Origin: Carnimonas nigrificans ATCC BAA-78 | Lineage (GTDB): Bacteria > Pseudomonadota > Gammaproteobacteria > Pseudomonadales > Halomonadaceae | NCBI RefSeq assembly: GCF_000526695.1 | Contig: NZ_JAGO01000010.1 | Span: 1-64,000 of the forward strand | Direction of reading: 5' to 3' | DNA: 64,000 nucleotides | Shown here: piece after piece, positions 47,627-58,194 of the stretch | How the letters are laid out: each line of letters opens with the position of its first letter | Position numbering within the stretch: position 1 is the stretch's first letter | The notes under the pieces: model-generated | The model's database searches: none | What the model was told of the DNA's origin: nothing | The model's input: the letters and a program-made list of their open reading frames with translations, nothing else | Program-made: the position numbers and the translations under genes

Positions 47627-48310
47627 TTAGACCTTGCTTAACCCTCTCTCGACCGCCAGCTGGCGAATTCTCGCCACGACTGCGTCGATCTCAAGCTCGG
47701 TGCTATCAATGGTGATGGCATCCTCAGCAGGTTTCAGAGGAGAAACCGCACGGTTGCTATCACGCTCATCACGAGCCTGAATTTCTTCCAAAAGGTCGCT
47801 AATACTAGCAGAAACACCACTTTCAAGCAACTGAGCGTGACGTCTTCGGGCACGCTCTTCCGCCGAAGCCGTCAGAAAGATTTTCAGCGGTGCCTGCTCG
47901 AAAACAACAGTGCCCATGTCGCGCCCGTCAGCCACCAGCCCCGGCGCCTTGAGGAAATCACGCTGGCGCTTGAGCAGGGCCTGGCGCACTGCCGGCAGCG
48001 CCGCCACTACTGAAGCTGCCGTACCGACCGTTTCCTGACGAATGGTTTGGGTTACATCGTCACCGTCAAGTTCAATGGTGAGCTGCCCTTCTACCGCGAT
48101 AAATTCTACTGGCAGCGCCCCTGCCAATACCACGACGCCCGCTTCGTCCTCAGCAACCAAGCGGTGGCGCTGTGCGGCCAATGCCGTGAGACGATAGAGC
48201 GCACCGGAGTCCAGCAAGTGCCAGCCGAGTGCTTCAGACAGCAGGGCAGAGACGGTGCCTTTGCCTGCCCCGCCCGGGCCATCAATGGTAATTACGGGAA
48301 TGTCTGTCAT
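47627..48310 (-). CDS. cmk: Cytidylate kinase
   Basis: Cmk phosphorylates CMP and dCMP. The 227-residue protein has the P-loop [17 protein letters not shown], the [13 protein letters not shown] motif, and [15 protein letters not shown] lid region. It starts 4 bp inside the end of tyrA-aroA (ATGA overlap), and rpsA follows after a 191-bp gap that should contain rpsA regulatory signals. Confidence 0.95.
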   Translation of the reverse strand: MTDIPVITIDGPGGAGKGTVSALLSEALGWHLLDSGALYRLTALAAQRHRLVAEDEAGVVVLAGALPVEFIAVEGQLTIELDGDDVTQTIRQETVGTAASVVAALPAVRQALLKRQRDFLKAPGLVADGRDMGTVVFEQAPLKIFLTASAEERARRRHAQLLESGVSASISDLLEEIQARDERDSNRAVSPLKPAEDAITIDSTELEIDAVVARIRQLAVERGLSKV

Positions 48311-50550
48311 GGCGTCTGCTCTTCAGTTGAAAGCTGCATGCCGATTGCGCTGGTCAGTGCCAGAAAGTTGGGGAACGAAGTAGCGACGTTGGCGCAATCA
48401 TGGATAACAATGTCACCCTCGGCGCACAGGCCCGCTACCGCAAAGGCCATCGCAATGCGGTGATCGCCCAGGCTGTCCACTTCTCCACCGTGGTAGCGGC
48501 CACCCACGATATCAATGCCATCGTCATAAACGGTGTTTTCAATGCCGAGCACGGTCAGACCATCGGCCATTGCCTGAATGCGGTCAGACTCCTTCACGCG
48601 CAGCTCAGCAGCGTTGCGCAGGCGGGTTACGCCTTCGGCATTGGCTGCTGCCACGAAGAGCACCGGAAACTCATCAATCGCCAAAGGCACCTGATCTTCA
48701 GGAATATCAATACCTTTTAGCTGCGCATGGCGCACGCGCAAATCGGCTACCGGCTCACCGCCCACTTCACGCTCGTTGAGCACCTCAATATTGGCCCCCA
48801 TCTCGCGCAGAATATTCAGCACGCCGACTCGGGTCGGGTTCATGCCAACATGTTCGAGCAGCAGATCAGCATCGGGCGTAATGGATGCGGCGACGAGGAA
48901 AAATGCCGCAGAAGAGATGTCGGAAGGCACATCAATCCTGCCACTGGTCAGCTTGCCACCACCTTCGATAATGGCTGTTGCACCGCTGCGCTCCACCAGA
49001 TAGCCAAAGCCGCTCAGCATGCGCTCGGTATGATCGCGAGTGGGCGCAGGTTCGGTCACTCGGGTAGTGCCTTCGGCGTACATACCCGCCAGCAGCAGGC
49101 AGGATTTTACCTGGGCGCTGGCCATTGGCAGTTGATAATCAATGCCGTGCAACGCCTGAGCGCCGGTGATCTTCAACGGCGGGCGTCCACCCTCTGCTGT
49201 CTCGATATGAGCGCCCATGGTGCGCAGCGGGTCAGCAACACGATTCATCGGGCGCTTGCTCAGAGAAACATCGCCGGTCAGCTCGGTATCGAACGCCTGC
49301 CCCGCCAGCAACCCGCTGAACAGGCGCATGGCGGTTCCTGAATTGCCCAGATAGAGAGGCCCTGCCGGCTTTCTCAAACCATTCATTCCTACCCCATGAA
49401 TGGTGACCTTGCCATTCAGAGGCCCTTCGATGGTCACCCCCATCTCACGGAATGCCTGCAAAGTAGCCAGGCTATCCTCACCTTCCAGAAAACCTTCCAC
49501 CTCGGTAACGCCCTCGGCCAGTGCGCCCAGCATGATAGAGCGATGCGAAATGGACTTGTCACCGGGCACACGAATGGTGCCGTTCACTTTGCCACCGGGC
49601 GACGTGCGATAAATCAGGTTCTTGGATTCCATGTCTTGATAGCTCGCTTGGAAACTGGATCGGTTCAAAAGGGATTGGAAAAACTGGCGCGCGTGGCGGG
49701 CACGCGAGAAGCTACCCAGCAGAGCGTCGCCGTCGCTGCTCTCAATGGCGTGACGCAGCTGCCGAATGCCGGATTCGTAATCACTCAGTGCATCAAGCAC
49801 CGCATCGCGATTGCTAATGAAAATATCGCGCCACATCACGGGGTCGGAAGCAGCAATCCGGGTAAAATCACGGAAGCCTCCGGCGGCGTAGCGAAATATT
49901 TCCAACCGCTCATCCTGCTCCGCCAGGGTGTCAACCAGCGAAAAGGCCAACAGATGCGGCAAATGGCTGGTCCGTGCCAGTACGGCGTCGTGACGCTCGA
50001 TGGTCAGCTCCAGCACATCAGCGCCGAGCCGGCTCCACAGCGTGCGCACCGCAGCAATGGCAGGGGCCGAAGCATTGGTGTCAGGAGTAAGAATGACCTT
50101 ACGCTGCCGATATAGATCAGCATTGGCAGCCGCAACGCCACTGCGCTCTGCGCCGGCAATCGGGTGGCCGAGCACCAGCCATTCAGGCATGGTGCCGAAC
50201 ACGGCCCTGGCGGCATCACGTACTTCGCCCTTCACACTCGCCACGTCGGTCACGATCGCTTTAGTAGTGCGCGCTTCCAGTGCTTCGCGCATGGCAGCAA
50301 ATACCGACTGGCATGCCAGTACCGGTACCGCCACGACAATCACATCCGCGGTAGCAGCGAGGGTCACGATATCGACAGCCTGGTCAATAAAACCTAGCGC
50401 CACGCCCTGACGCAGCTCACTACTATCAGTATCGGCGGCGATGATCCGCTGCGCGGCGTTACGCTGCTTCAGGCCCGCGGCAATCGAGCCGCCAATCATT
50501 CCCAGCCCAATAATACCGATCGTCTGGGTATCGAAGTCGGCCACGCTCAT
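48307..50550 (-). CDS. tyrA-aroA: Bifunctional prephenate dehydrogenase / 3-phosphoshikimate 1-carboxyvinyltransferase
   Basis: A 747-residue fusion. Residues 1-300 are a TyrA-type prephenate (cyclohexadienyl) dehydrogenase, with the dinucleotide fold [17 protein letters not shown] and [12 protein letters not shown]. Residues about 315-747 are EPSP synthase (AroA): [45 protein letters not shown] and [12 protein letters not shown]. This fusion is known from pseudomonads and relatives. It joins the last common shikimate step but one with the tyrosine branch. It lies between pheA and cmk. Confidence 0.95.
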   Translation of the reverse strand: MSVADFDTQTIGIIGLGMIGGSIAAGLKQRNAAQRIIAADTDSSELRQGVALGFIDQAVDIVTLAATADVIVVAVPVLACQSVFAAMREALEARTTKAIVTDVASVKGEVRDAARAVFGTMPEWLVLGHPIAGAERSGVAAANADLYRQRKVILTPDTNASAPAIAAVRTLWSRLGADVLELTIERHDAVLARTSHLPHLLAFSLVDTLAEQDERLEIFRYAAGGFRDFTRIAASDPVMWRDIFISNRDAVLDALSDYESGIRQLRHAIESSDGDALLGSFSRARHARQFFQSLLNRSSFQASYQDMESKNLIYRTSPGGKVNGTIRVPGDKSISHRSIMLGALAEGVTEVEGFLEGEDSLATLQAFREMGVTIEGPLNGKVTIHGVGMNGLRKPAGPLYLGNSGTAMRLFSGLLAGQAFDTELTGDVSLSKRPMNRVADPLRTMGAHIETAEGGRPPLKITGAQALHGIDYQLPMASAQVKSCLLLAGMYAEGTTRVTEPAPTRDHTERMLSGFGYLVERSGATAIIEGGGKLTSGRIDVPSDISSAAFFLVAASITPDADLLLEHVGMNPTRVGVLNILREMGANIEVLNEREVGGEPVADLRVRHAQLKGIDIPEDQVPLAIDEFPVLFVAAANAEGVTRLRNAAELRVKESDRIQAMADGLTVLGIENTVYDDGIDIVGGRYHGGEVDSLGDHRIAMAFAVAGLCAEGDIVIHDCANVATSFPNFLALTSAIGMQLSTEEQTP

Positions 50551-50551
50551 A

Positions 50552-51700
50552 TCACAGCACGCCTACCGGATATGAACCCAGCACCTTCAACTCAGCGGCG
50601 CATTCGGCCATCTCCTTGAGTGCTGCGGCAATATTCGGTTCTGCGCGATGCCCTTTAATGTCGATAAAGAAGACGTAATTCCAGATGCCGCTACGGGAGG
50701 GCCGCGTCTCGACACGCGTCATATCAACGCCATGTTCGTGCAGCGGACGTACCAGATCGTGCAAGGCACCGGGCTGGTTGCGCATCGACACTACCAGCGA
50801 TGTTTTATCATCGCCGCTGGGCGGCACATCGCTATTGGCAATCATCAGAAAGCGGGTGGAATTGTCGGGGCGATCCTCGATCTTCTCGTTGATGATCGTC
50901 AGACCATAATGGAGTGCGGCCATATCTCCCGCAATCGCTGCACTGTGCCATTCACCCTTGACCATGCGCGCCGCCTCGGCATTGGAGGAGACCGCCACAC
51001 GCTCGGCATGGGGATAGCGCGCATCCAGCCACTGGCGACACTGTGCCAGCGACTGCGGGTGCGAATAGATACGGGAAATCTTGTCGCAACGCGTATTTTC
51101 ACCCGCCATCAGGTTGTGATGAATACGCAGCACCACTTCGCCACAGATCCTGATATTGGAATTGATGAATGAGTCGAGAGTGTGGTTAACCACACCTTCC
51201 GTGGAATTTTCGACCGGCACCACGCCATAGCTGGCGGCACCTGCTTCGACTTCACGGAACACATCATCAATCGACGGCAGCGGCTGGGCATCGGCAAAGT
51301 TACCGAAGTGCTTCAGCGCCGCCTGCTGGGTGAAGGTGCCCTCTGGGCCGAGATAAGCCACCTTGATGGGCCGCTCCAGTGCCAGACATGCTGACATGAA
51401 TTCACGGAACAGATGCGCCATCTGCTCGTCGGGCAGCGGGCCGGGGTTCAGCTCCATAATGCGGCGCAATACCTGGGCTTCACGCTCGGGCCGATAAAAT
51501 ACTGCGTTGGGATCTTCGCCTAGCTTGACCGCCGCCACTTGCTGCGCACAGCGTGCCCGCGCACTGATCAGCGACAGCAACTCGCCATCAATGGCATCAA
51601 TGCGCTGACGTAGATCGTTCAGGTTGGTGAGCTGCTCAATGCCTTGCGCCAGTACGGAAGCGGTGCCCTGCTCAGCACCGTTATTATCATATTCACTCAT
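50552..51700 (-). CDS. pheA: Bifunctional chorismate mutase / prephenate dehydratase
   Basis: The 382-residue P-protein makes phenylpyruvate from chorismate. It has an N-terminal AroQ chorismate mutase (LNDLRQRIDAIDGELLSLISARARCAQQVA), a dehydratase domain (VAYLGPEGTFTQQAA; PVENSTEGVVNHTLD) and a C-terminal ACT domain for feedback control by phenylalanine (RNQPGALHDLVRPLHEHGVDMTRVETRPSR). It is 8 bp after serC and ends 1 bp before the tyrA-aroA start. Confidence 0.96.
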   Translation of the reverse strand: MSEYDNNGAEQGTASVLAQGIEQLTNLNDLRQRIDAIDGELLSLISARARCAQQVAAVKLGEDPNAVFYRPEREAQVLRRIMELNPGPLPDEQMAHLFREFMSACLALERPIKVAYLGPEGTFTQQAALKHFGNFADAQPLPSIDDVFREVEAGAASYGVVPVENSTEGVVNHTLDSFINSNIRICGEVVLRIHHNLMAGENTRCDKISRIYSHPQSLAQCRQWLDARYPHAERVAVSSNAEAARMVKGEWHSAAIAGDMAALHYGLTIINEKIEDRPDNSTRFLMIANSDVPPSGDDKTSLVVSMRNQPGALHDLVRPLHEHGVDMTRVETRPSRSGIWNYVFFIDIKGHRAEPNIAAALKEMAECAAELKVLGSYPVGVL

Positions 51701-51708
51701 AGTGATGG

Positions 51709-52794
51709 TTACCCGTGTTTGCGAGCGAACTCCTGCATGAAGGCGATCAGCGCATCAACGCCCTCTTCCGGCATCGCATTGTAAATGCTGGCGCGCATAC
51801 CGCCGACGCTGCGGTGGCCATTCAATGTGAACAGCCCCGCCTGCTGGGACTCTTCAAGAAACCGCTTGTCGAGCGCTTCATCATGCAACCGGAAAGGCAC
51901 ATTCATGATCGAGCGGCTGCCCACATCCATCGTGTTGCTGTAGAAAGCGCTGGCATCAATGGCGGCATAGAGCTTGGCCGCCTTGCGCCGATTGATCTTC
52001 TCGATGGCAGCAACACCGCCCTGCGCCTTGAGCCATTCAAACACCAGACCGCACAGATACCAGGCGTAAGTGGGTGGCGTGTTCAGCATGGATTTCTTCT
52101 TCGCTGCAACGCTGTAGTCACACATCACTGGAAGGTTGGGAACCGCGCGATCCAACAGGTCTTCACGAATAATGACCAACGTCAATCCTGCCGGGCCAAT
52201 GTTTTTCTGAGCACCCGCGTAAATGATGCCGAAGCGCGACACATCAACACTGTGACCGAGAATCGACGACGACAGATCGCATACCAGCGGCACGCTGTCA
52301 TCGACCTGGGGCAGCTCGTGATACGCAATACCGCCAATCGTTTCATTGCCGGTAAAGTGCAGATAGGCCGCATCATCGCTGAGGTCGATCTCGCTGCTGG
52401 CAGGCACCCGCCGATAGTCTTCACCCTTGGTAGAGGCCGCAATACGCACCTTGCCCAGACGCTCGCCCTCTTCAAAAGCCTTCGACGCCCAGTTGCCGCT
52501 ATCAAGATAGTTGCCGGTACCGCCATTACCCAGCAGGTTAAGCGGTACACAGGAAAACTGCGCGGTGGCTCCGCCCTGCATGAACAGCACCCGATAGTTG
52601 TCGGGAATGTTCATCAATTCGCGGAAGTCTTGCTCGGCGCGCTCGGCAATTTCAACGAAATCCTTGCCGCGGTGACTCATCTCCATCACCGACAGCCCTT
52701 TGCCGTGGTAATCGACCATTTCATCGCGCGCACGCTCAAGTACCGCAAGAGGTAATGTGGCGGGGCCTGAACAAAAATTAAAGTATCGAGTCAT
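51709..52794 (-). CDS. serC: Phosphoserine aminotransferase
   Basis: SerC is a PLP enzyme of serine synthesis that also acts in pyridoxal phosphate synthesis. The 361-residue protein has RYFNFCSGPATLPLAVL, MSHRGKDF, and the PLP-lysine segment YAGAQKNIGPAGLTLVII. It lies between gyrA (15 bp) and pheA (8 bp) in a tightly packed row, as in pseudomonads. Confidence 0.96.
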   Translation of the reverse strand: MTRYFNFCSGPATLPLAVLERARDEMVDYHGKGLSVMEMSHRGKDFVEIAERAEQDFRELMNIPDNYRVLFMQGGATAQFSCVPLNLLGNGGTGNYLDSGNWASKAFEEGERLGKVRIAASTKGEDYRRVPASSEIDLSDDAAYLHFTGNETIGGIAYHELPQVDDSVPLVCDLSSSILGHSVDVSRFGIIYAGAQKNIGPAGLTLVIIREDLLDRAVPNLPVMCDYSVAAKKKSMLNTPPTYAWYLCGLVFEWLKAQGGVAAIEKINRRKAAKLYAAIDASAFYSNTMDVGSRSIMNVPFRLHDEALDKRFLEESQQAGLFTLNGHRSVGGMRASIYNAMPEEGVDALIAFMQEFARKHG

Positions 52795-52809
52795 GATTGC
52801 TAGTGCCGA

Positions 52810-55566
52810 TTAGTCATCTTGAGGCGCATCATCCGATGCGTCGCCGTTACCTGAAGCATCCTCAGTCGCCTGCTGTTCTGCATCAGCAGCAAGCGCTTCT
52901 TCTTCTGATAGCTCGGCATCGTCGATGGATTCTTCATCGAGACGTACGGTTGCTACCAGATGTTCATTTTCTGCCGTTTTGATCAGACGCACGCCCTGGG
53001 TGTTACGCGAACTGCGAGACACTTCGCTGACCCGTGTGCGTACCAGCGTGCCGCGATCGGTAATCAGCATCATCTCGTCCTCTTCCGCTACCTGAATAGC
53101 GGCCACCAGAGCGCCGTTACGATCGGTGGTTTGCATGGCGATAACGCCCTGACCACCACGTCCGCGCAGCGGGAACTCTTCCAGACGGGTGCGCTTGCCG
53201 TAACCATTTTCAGAGGCGGTCAGAATATAGACCTGCCCACTGTCAGTGGTTTCAGCCACGACATTGCCAGCCTCATCGCTGTCACTATCGCTCGCCGACT
53301 CATCCGCTGCTGCGGTGTCGGCTGCCGCGTCAATGTCAGTGGTACGTGGAATAATCAGGCTGATCACACGGGCATCGTCAAGCAGGCGCATACCGCGCAC
53401 TCCGCGGGCAGTGCGCCCCATGGAGCGCACATCATTCTCATCGAAGCGGATAGCCTTGCCATTCGAGGAGAACAGCAGCGCATGGTCGCTACCGTGAGTA
53501 ATCGCGGCGCCCACCAGCTGATCGCCCTCTTCCAGATCAAGCGCAATCAGACCTGCCGAACGTGGACGCGAGAACTGATCAAGGGTGGTACGTTTTACGG
53601 TGCCGTGGGCCGTCGCAAAGAAGATAAAGCTGTCTTCGCGATACTCCCTGACCGGCAGAATGGCGGTAATCCACTCGCCCTCGTCAAGGTTGATCAGATT
53701 GACCAGCGGACGGCCACGCGCATTACGGCTGGCTACGGGCACTTCATACACTTTCAGCCAATACACCTTGCCGCGATCAGAGAAGAGCAGCACGGTATCG
53801 TGGGTCGAAGCGACGAGAAGATGCTCGATCACATCTTCATCTTTCATCGAGGTGGCCGATTTACCGCGACCGCCGCGCTTCTGCGCCTGATAATCGGAGA
53901 GCGGCTGGGTCTTGGCATAGCCTGAACGGGAAATGGTAACTACCATCTCTTCTTCGGCGATCAGATCTTCAATGGAGAGATCACGACGGCTGACCTGAAT
54001 TTCGGTGCGTCGCTCATCGCTATACTGGCCGCGAATCTGCTCAAGCTCTTCGCGAATCACTTCCATCAGACGCTCGGGAGAGGCCAGAATCGCTGACAGC
54101 TCGGCGATCTTATCGAGCACTTCGTTGTAATCAGCGATCAGCTTCTCGGTTTCCAGCCCGGTCAAACGGTGCAGACGAAGATCAAGAATGGCCTGCGCCT
54201 GTCCTTCCGTCAGACGATACTCCTGACGGTCATCGGAGAGGCCAAATTCATCGCCGATATCTTCTGGCTGACAGCTATAGGCGCCTGCACGGTCGAGCAT
54301 TTCCAATACCTGACCGGGCGGCCAGCTGCGGTCGATCAAACGTTCGCGCGCTTCCTGTGAACTTTTGGAAGCACGAATCAGCTCGATGACTTCATCTATA
54401 TTGGAGATGGCAACCGTCAGACCTTCGAGCACATGGCCCCGCTCCTTGGCGCGGTTAAGCTCATAAAGAGTGCGGCGAGTAACCACTTCGCGACGATGGC
54501 GCAGGAAGGCTTCCAGCACATCCTTGAGGTTCAGGGTGCGCGGCTGGCCATTTTCAAGCGCCACGATATTAATGCCGAAGACATTTTCGAGCTGGGTCTG
54601 GGCAAACAGGTTATTGACGACGACATCGCCGGATTCACCGCGCTTGGTTTCGATCACCACGCGCAGGCCATCCTTGTCAGACTCATCGCGCAGCTCAGCG
54701 ATGCCCTCGACGCGCTTCTCCTTGACCAGATCGGCGATCTTTTCAATCAGACGCGCCTTGTTTACCTGATAGGGAAGCTCGGTGATGATGATGTGGTCAC
54801 GCCCGGATTTATCATCGTGTTCAACGGTGTGGCGCGCACGAATGTAGATACGGCCACGTCCGGTACGGTAGGCGTCGAGAATGCCCTGCTTGCCGTTGAT
54901 GATACCGGCAGTGGGAAAGTCGGGGCCGGGAATGTACTCCATCAGATCGTCGATGGTCAGATTGCGATCATTGGAGAGCGCCAGACAGGCATCAAGCACC
55001 TCTCCCATATTATGGGGAGGAATATTGGTCGCCATACCGACCGCGATACCCGAAGAGCCGTTAACCAGCAGGTTGGGCACCTTGGTGGGAAGCACGTCAG
55101 GGATGCGCTGGGTACCGTCGTAGTTATCGACCCAATCGACGGTATCCTTGTCGAGATCGGCCAGCAGCTCATGCGCCAGGCGCGCCATGCGCACCTCGGT
55201 GTAACGCATGGCAGCCGCGCTATCACCATCAATGGAGCCGAAGTTGCCCTGCCCGTCGATCAGCGGATAACGCATCGAGAAATTCTGTGCCAAACGCACA
55301 ATCGTGTCGTAGACGGCGCTATCACCGTGCGGGTGATACTTACCGATAACGTCGCCCACCACACGCGCAGACTTCAGATAGGCGCGGTTCCAGGCATTGT
55401 TGAGCTCATTCTGGGCATACAGCACGCGGCGGTGTACCGGCTTCAGACCGTCACGAACATCAGGGAGCGCGCGGCCGATAATGACGCTCATCGCGTAGTC
55501 GAGGTAAGACTGCTTGAGCTCATCCTCGATGTTGACTGGCAGAATCTCTCTGGCGATGTCACCCAT
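52810..55566 (-). CDS. gyrA: DNA gyrase subunit A
   Basis: GyrA cuts and rejoins DNA in the gyrase tetramer. The 918-residue protein has the catalytic Tyr in [11 protein letters not shown] and the quinolone region [14 protein letters not shown] with Ser and Asp at the positions of E. coli 83 and 87, so the drug-sensitive residues are present. The GyrA box is QKRGGRG. The C-terminal domain has an acidic, low-complexity insertion of about 35 residues ([20 protein letters not shown]) and an acidic tail, which make it longer than the E. coli protein (875). Confidence 0.97.
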   Translation of the reverse strand: MGDIAREILPVNIEDELKQSYLDYAMSVIIGRALPDVRDGLKPVHRRVLYAQNELNNAWNRAYLKSARVVGDVIGKYHPHGDSAVYDTIVRLAQNFSMRYPLIDGQGNFGSIDGDSAAAMRYTEVRMARLAHELLADLDKDTVDWVDNYDGTQRIPDVLPTKVPNLLVNGSSGIAVGMATNIPPHNMGEVLDACLALSNDRNLTIDDLMEYIPGPDFPTAGIINGKQGILDAYRTGRGRIYIRARHTVEHDDKSGRDHIIITELPYQVNKARLIEKIADLVKEKRVEGIAELRDESDKDGLRVVIETKRGESGDVVVNNLFAQTQLENVFGINIVALENGQPRTLNLKDVLEAFLRHRREVVTRRTLYELNRAKERGHVLEGLTVAISNIDEVIELIRASKSSQEARERLIDRSWPPGQVLEMLDRAGAYSCQPEDIGDEFGLSDDRQEYRLTEGQAQAILDLRLHRLTGLETEKLIADYNEVLDKIAELSAILASPERLMEVIREELEQIRGQYSDERRTEIQVSRRDLSIEDLIAEEEMVVTISRSGYAKTQPLSDYQAQKRGGRGKSATSMKDEDVIEHLLVASTHDTVLLFSDRGKVYWLKVYEVPVASRNARGRPLVNLINLDEGEWITAILPVREYREDSFIFFATAHGTVKRTTLDQFSRPRSAGLIALDLEEGDQLVGAAITHGSDHALLFSSNGKAIRFDENDVRSMGRTARGVRGMRLLDDARVISLIIPRTTDIDAAADTAAADESASDSDSDEAGNVVAETTDSGQVYILTASENGYGKRTRLEEFPLRGRGGQGVIAMQTTDRNGALVAAIQVAEEDEMMLITDRGTLVRTRVSEVSRSSRNTQGVRLIKTAENEHLVATVRLDEESIDDAELSEEEALAADAEQQATEDASGNGDASDDAPQDD

Positions 55567-55907
55567 GGAGCTATTAATCCCGATTTGACCTTAAAAGCGA
55601 TACGAGGGCAGACGACAGCATGGCAGCGTTCAAAGGCATCGAACGCCAACGACACTGCCCTCTAATATAATGACCAACGAGTGTATCACACAGAGCGCCC
55701 AGCGCTCGCTTCCAGAGGCGATAAAATATCAATCGCTGGCAGACTGGCCGCTCATCCCAGCGCAATGGCTGATAACATCTCCAGGCGCCCTTCCGGCCCT
55801 GTTTTTACATGCTCTCCCTTCCTGATCGGGAGCACTGCCCATCTCGTCTCGCTAGCATGCAGTGAGCGCTTTCGCCATAATGGCGCGATTGCAACCAAGG
55901 AAGCACC
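55567..55907. other. Intergenic region between gyrA and rdgC
   Basis: A 341-bp gap between divergent genes, which must contain the promoter for gyrA and probably that for rdgC. No gene or RNA was recognised. Confidence 0.45.
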
Positions 55908-56840
55908 ATGTGGTTTAAACATTTACACCTTTATCGAGTGCACGAGCAGCCCAGCCTCAATGAATCAGAACTTGAACAGGCATTGGGTGCTCAACTGTTC
56001 CAGCCAGTAGGCAAGTATGAAGCCAAACGTACTGGGTTCGGCGCGCCGGGTGGCCGCAATGATACACGCCTGGTGCACGAGATTGCCGGCCAGCGGCTAC
56101 TGCGCATGCGCCGTCAGGAGCGCGTGCTTCCTGCTGCCGTTATCAATGAAGAGGTCGAGGAGCGCTGCGCTGAATTCGAAGCCGCCAATGGATTTGCGCC
56201 CCCTCGCCGCGAGAAGCAGACGCTCAAGGAGAAGGTGGTCGAAGAGCTGCTGCCGCAGGCCTTCACTCGTAATACGCATACTGACCTATGGTGGGATACC
56301 CAGCGCTCGCTAATCGGTATAGCGTGCGCTAGTCGCAAGCGCGGCGATGAAGTGCTGGATCTGCTGCGTCAGGCTCTCGGCTCTCTGAAGGTAACCCCTG
56401 TCGCAACCAAGGTACCGGTAGCCCGCACGCTGACACAGTGGCTGAGCGACCCCACAACTCGTCCGGAAGCGCTGACCATCGGCGATAGCGTAGAGCTGCG
56501 CGGTGAGGATGACGGCGTGCTTAGAGCGCGCGCCATTGATCTTGAAAGCGGCGAAATTCAGACCGCACTTGCCGCAGGACGGCAGGTGAGCCGTTTGGCG
56601 CTGCATTTAGAGGACGAACTGGGCTTCGTGCTACAGGATGATCTGGTACTCAAAAGCCTGAAATTCGACGACCGCGTGCTGGATGAAGCTGATTCCGATG
56701 CGGGAGATGGCGACGCAATCGCCAGGCTGGAAACTGAATTTGCACTGATGAGCAACACGCTGGGCAAACTGACGGATGCTCTACTGGAGTGGCTGGGTGG
56801 CGAAACTGATGTCGCTGCCGCTCCGTGGGATCACTCATAA
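55908..56840 (+). CDS. rdgC: Recombination-associated protein RdgC
   Basis: RdgC is a ring-shaped, non-specific DNA-binding protein that limits RecA activity. The 310-residue protein has the normal start MWFKHLHLYRVHE and segments FQPVGKYEAKRTGFGAP, RMRRQERVLPAAVINEEVEERC and LGSLKVTPVATKVP. The length is close to that of E. coli (303). A GGAAG site precedes the ATG. Confidence 0.93.
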   Translation: MWFKHLHLYRVHEQPSLNESELEQALGAQLFQPVGKYEAKRTGFGAPGGRNDTRLVHEIAGQRLLRMRRQERVLPAAVINEEVEERCAEFEAANGFAPPRREKQTLKEKVVEELLPQAFTRNTHTDLWWDTQRSLIGIACASRKRGDEVLDLLRQALGSLKVTPVATKVPVARTLTQWLSDPTTRPEALTIGDSVELRGEDDGVLRARAIDLESGEIQTALAAGRQVSRLALHLEDELGFVLQDDLVLKSLKFDDRVLDEADSDAGDGDAIARLETEFALMSNTLGKLTDALLEWLGGETDVAAAPWDHS

Positions 56841-56901
56841 TGCTTCCTGGCGCAACCGGGCTGCTACACGCAATGACTAAAACGCAACGTGATAACGATA
56901 G

Positions 56902-58083
56902 ATGAAGTCTGACATTTCCGAGAATGCAGAGGGCCGCTTCGACTCTTTGCGGCCTTATCGCGACAACGAGGTTTCCGGAGTACTCAACCGGCTCTCGCAT
57001 GATGACGAATTTCAGGCGGCGATAGCTCGCTATCAGCTGCCGCGCCTGGAGGGAATTGCCCCCTGGCTCGCCCGTGCAATCGTCGGCTTTGGCCTGCGTC
57101 GCAGGATGCGTGGCGTCAATACCATCTCTGACTTCCAGATGCATATCGCTGACTATATGCGTCAGATGATGGACCGCACCGTCGATGAGCTGATTATCGA
57201 GGGGCTGGAAGAACTTGATCCCGGCAAGCCGCGCCTTTTTATCAGCAATCATCGCGATATCTCGCTCGACCCGGCCTTTGTCAATCTTGCCCTGCATTTC
57301 AAGGGGCGCGACACCGTGCGCATCGCCATCGGTGACAACCTGCTTGAGAAGCCTTTTGTCTCAGCGCTCATGCGACTGAACAAGAGCTTCGTGGTGCCGC
57401 GCTCGTCATCGGGCAAGCGCGAAATGCTCAAGGCTTTCCAGCTGCTGTCAGAATATATTCAGTATTCCATCCAGCACGACAACCACTCCATTTGGCTTGC
57501 GCAGCGCCAGGGACGTGCCAAAAACGGCATTGACCGCACCGATCCCGGCATTATCAAAATGCTCAGCATGGCCGAGCGGTCACGCCAGCGCGACAAGCCA
57601 ATGGCAGATATTTTCTCCAGGCTGAATATCGTGCCGGTGTCTATCAGCTACGAATATGACCCGTGCGATGTCAATAAGGCGCGGGAGCTTGAGGCTGCTG
57701 CCGAGGGGCGCGAGTACCGCAAACAGGCGTTCGAGGATATGCGCTCTATCGCGGCGGGCATTACCGGCCAGAAAGGTCGTGTCAAAGTGTGCTTTGGTAC
57801 TCCGCTGGATCAGCGCAGTTTCGATTCCACTGATGAACTGGTGCAGGAGATTGATCGCCAGGTATTAAGCGGCTACCGGCTCTTTCCTTCCCACTATCTC
57901 GCACTCGAAATGCTGGGCCAGCATCCACAGTTGCTTGATATGAGCGAAGTAACCGAGCAGGATCGGCAGCGCTTCAATGCTCGCTATGCTGACGTGCCCG
58001 ACAATCTGAAAAACTGGTGGCTGCATCAGTACGCCAACCCAGTAATCAACTGCAAGGCCCCTGAGCTGCTTGAAGGAAGCTAG
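56902..58083 (+). CDS. PlsC-type glycerol-phosphate acyltransferase family protein
   Basis: A 393-residue lysophospholipid-type acyltransferase. The catalytic NHX4D motif is present as NHRDISLD near residue 117, and the second conserved motif appears as IWLAQRQGRAKNGIDRTDPG, in place of the usual FPEGTRS. The protein is longer than PlsC and lacks clear membrane helices, so it is peripheral or cytoplasmic. The precise substrate is unknown. It follows rdgC by 61 bp and ends before a strong terminator. Confidence 0.82.
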   Translation: MKSDISENAEGRFDSLRPYRDNEVSGVLNRLSHDDEFQAAIARYQLPRLEGIAPWLARAIVGFGLRRRMRGVNTISDFQMHIADYMRQMMDRTVDELIIEGLEELDPGKPRLFISNHRDISLDPAFVNLALHFKGRDTVRIAIGDNLLEKPFVSALMRLNKSFVVPRSSSGKREMLKAFQLLSEYIQYSIQHDNHSIWLAQRQGRAKNGIDRTDPGIIKMLSMAERSRQRDKPMADIFSRLNIVPVSISYEYDPCDVNKARELEAAAEGREYRKQAFEDMRSIAAGITGQKGRVKVCFGTPLDQRSFDSTDELVQEIDRQVLSGYRLFPSHYLALEMLGQHPQLLDMSEVTEQDRQRFNARYADVPDNLKNWWLHQYANPVINCKAPELLEGS

Positions 58084-58124
58084 CACACGTGTGAACGTAC
58101 TCTTCTTGCCAGTAGCAGTCACTC

Positions 58125-58152
58125 AAAGGCGCTCTTTCAAAGAGCGCCTTTA
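58125..58152. terminator. Terminator after the acyltransferase gene
   Basis: A perfect inverted repeat AAAGGCGCTCTT / AAGAGCGCCTTT with a very short loop lies between convergent genes. The A-start and T-end allow function in both directions. Confidence 0.88.
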
Positions 58153-58194
58153 TCATATGTGAAGTGCTATTCATCAACGTTGCCCCACCTGCCA

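Noticed and set aside
48307-50550. tyrA-aroA fusion as a novel gene fusion
   Set aside because: The fusion is already known in pseudomonads and related gammaproteobacteria.
54433-55665. 410-codon plus-strand ORF opposite gyrA
   Set aside because: Antisense shadow of gyrA; composition and lack of motifs argue against a real gene.
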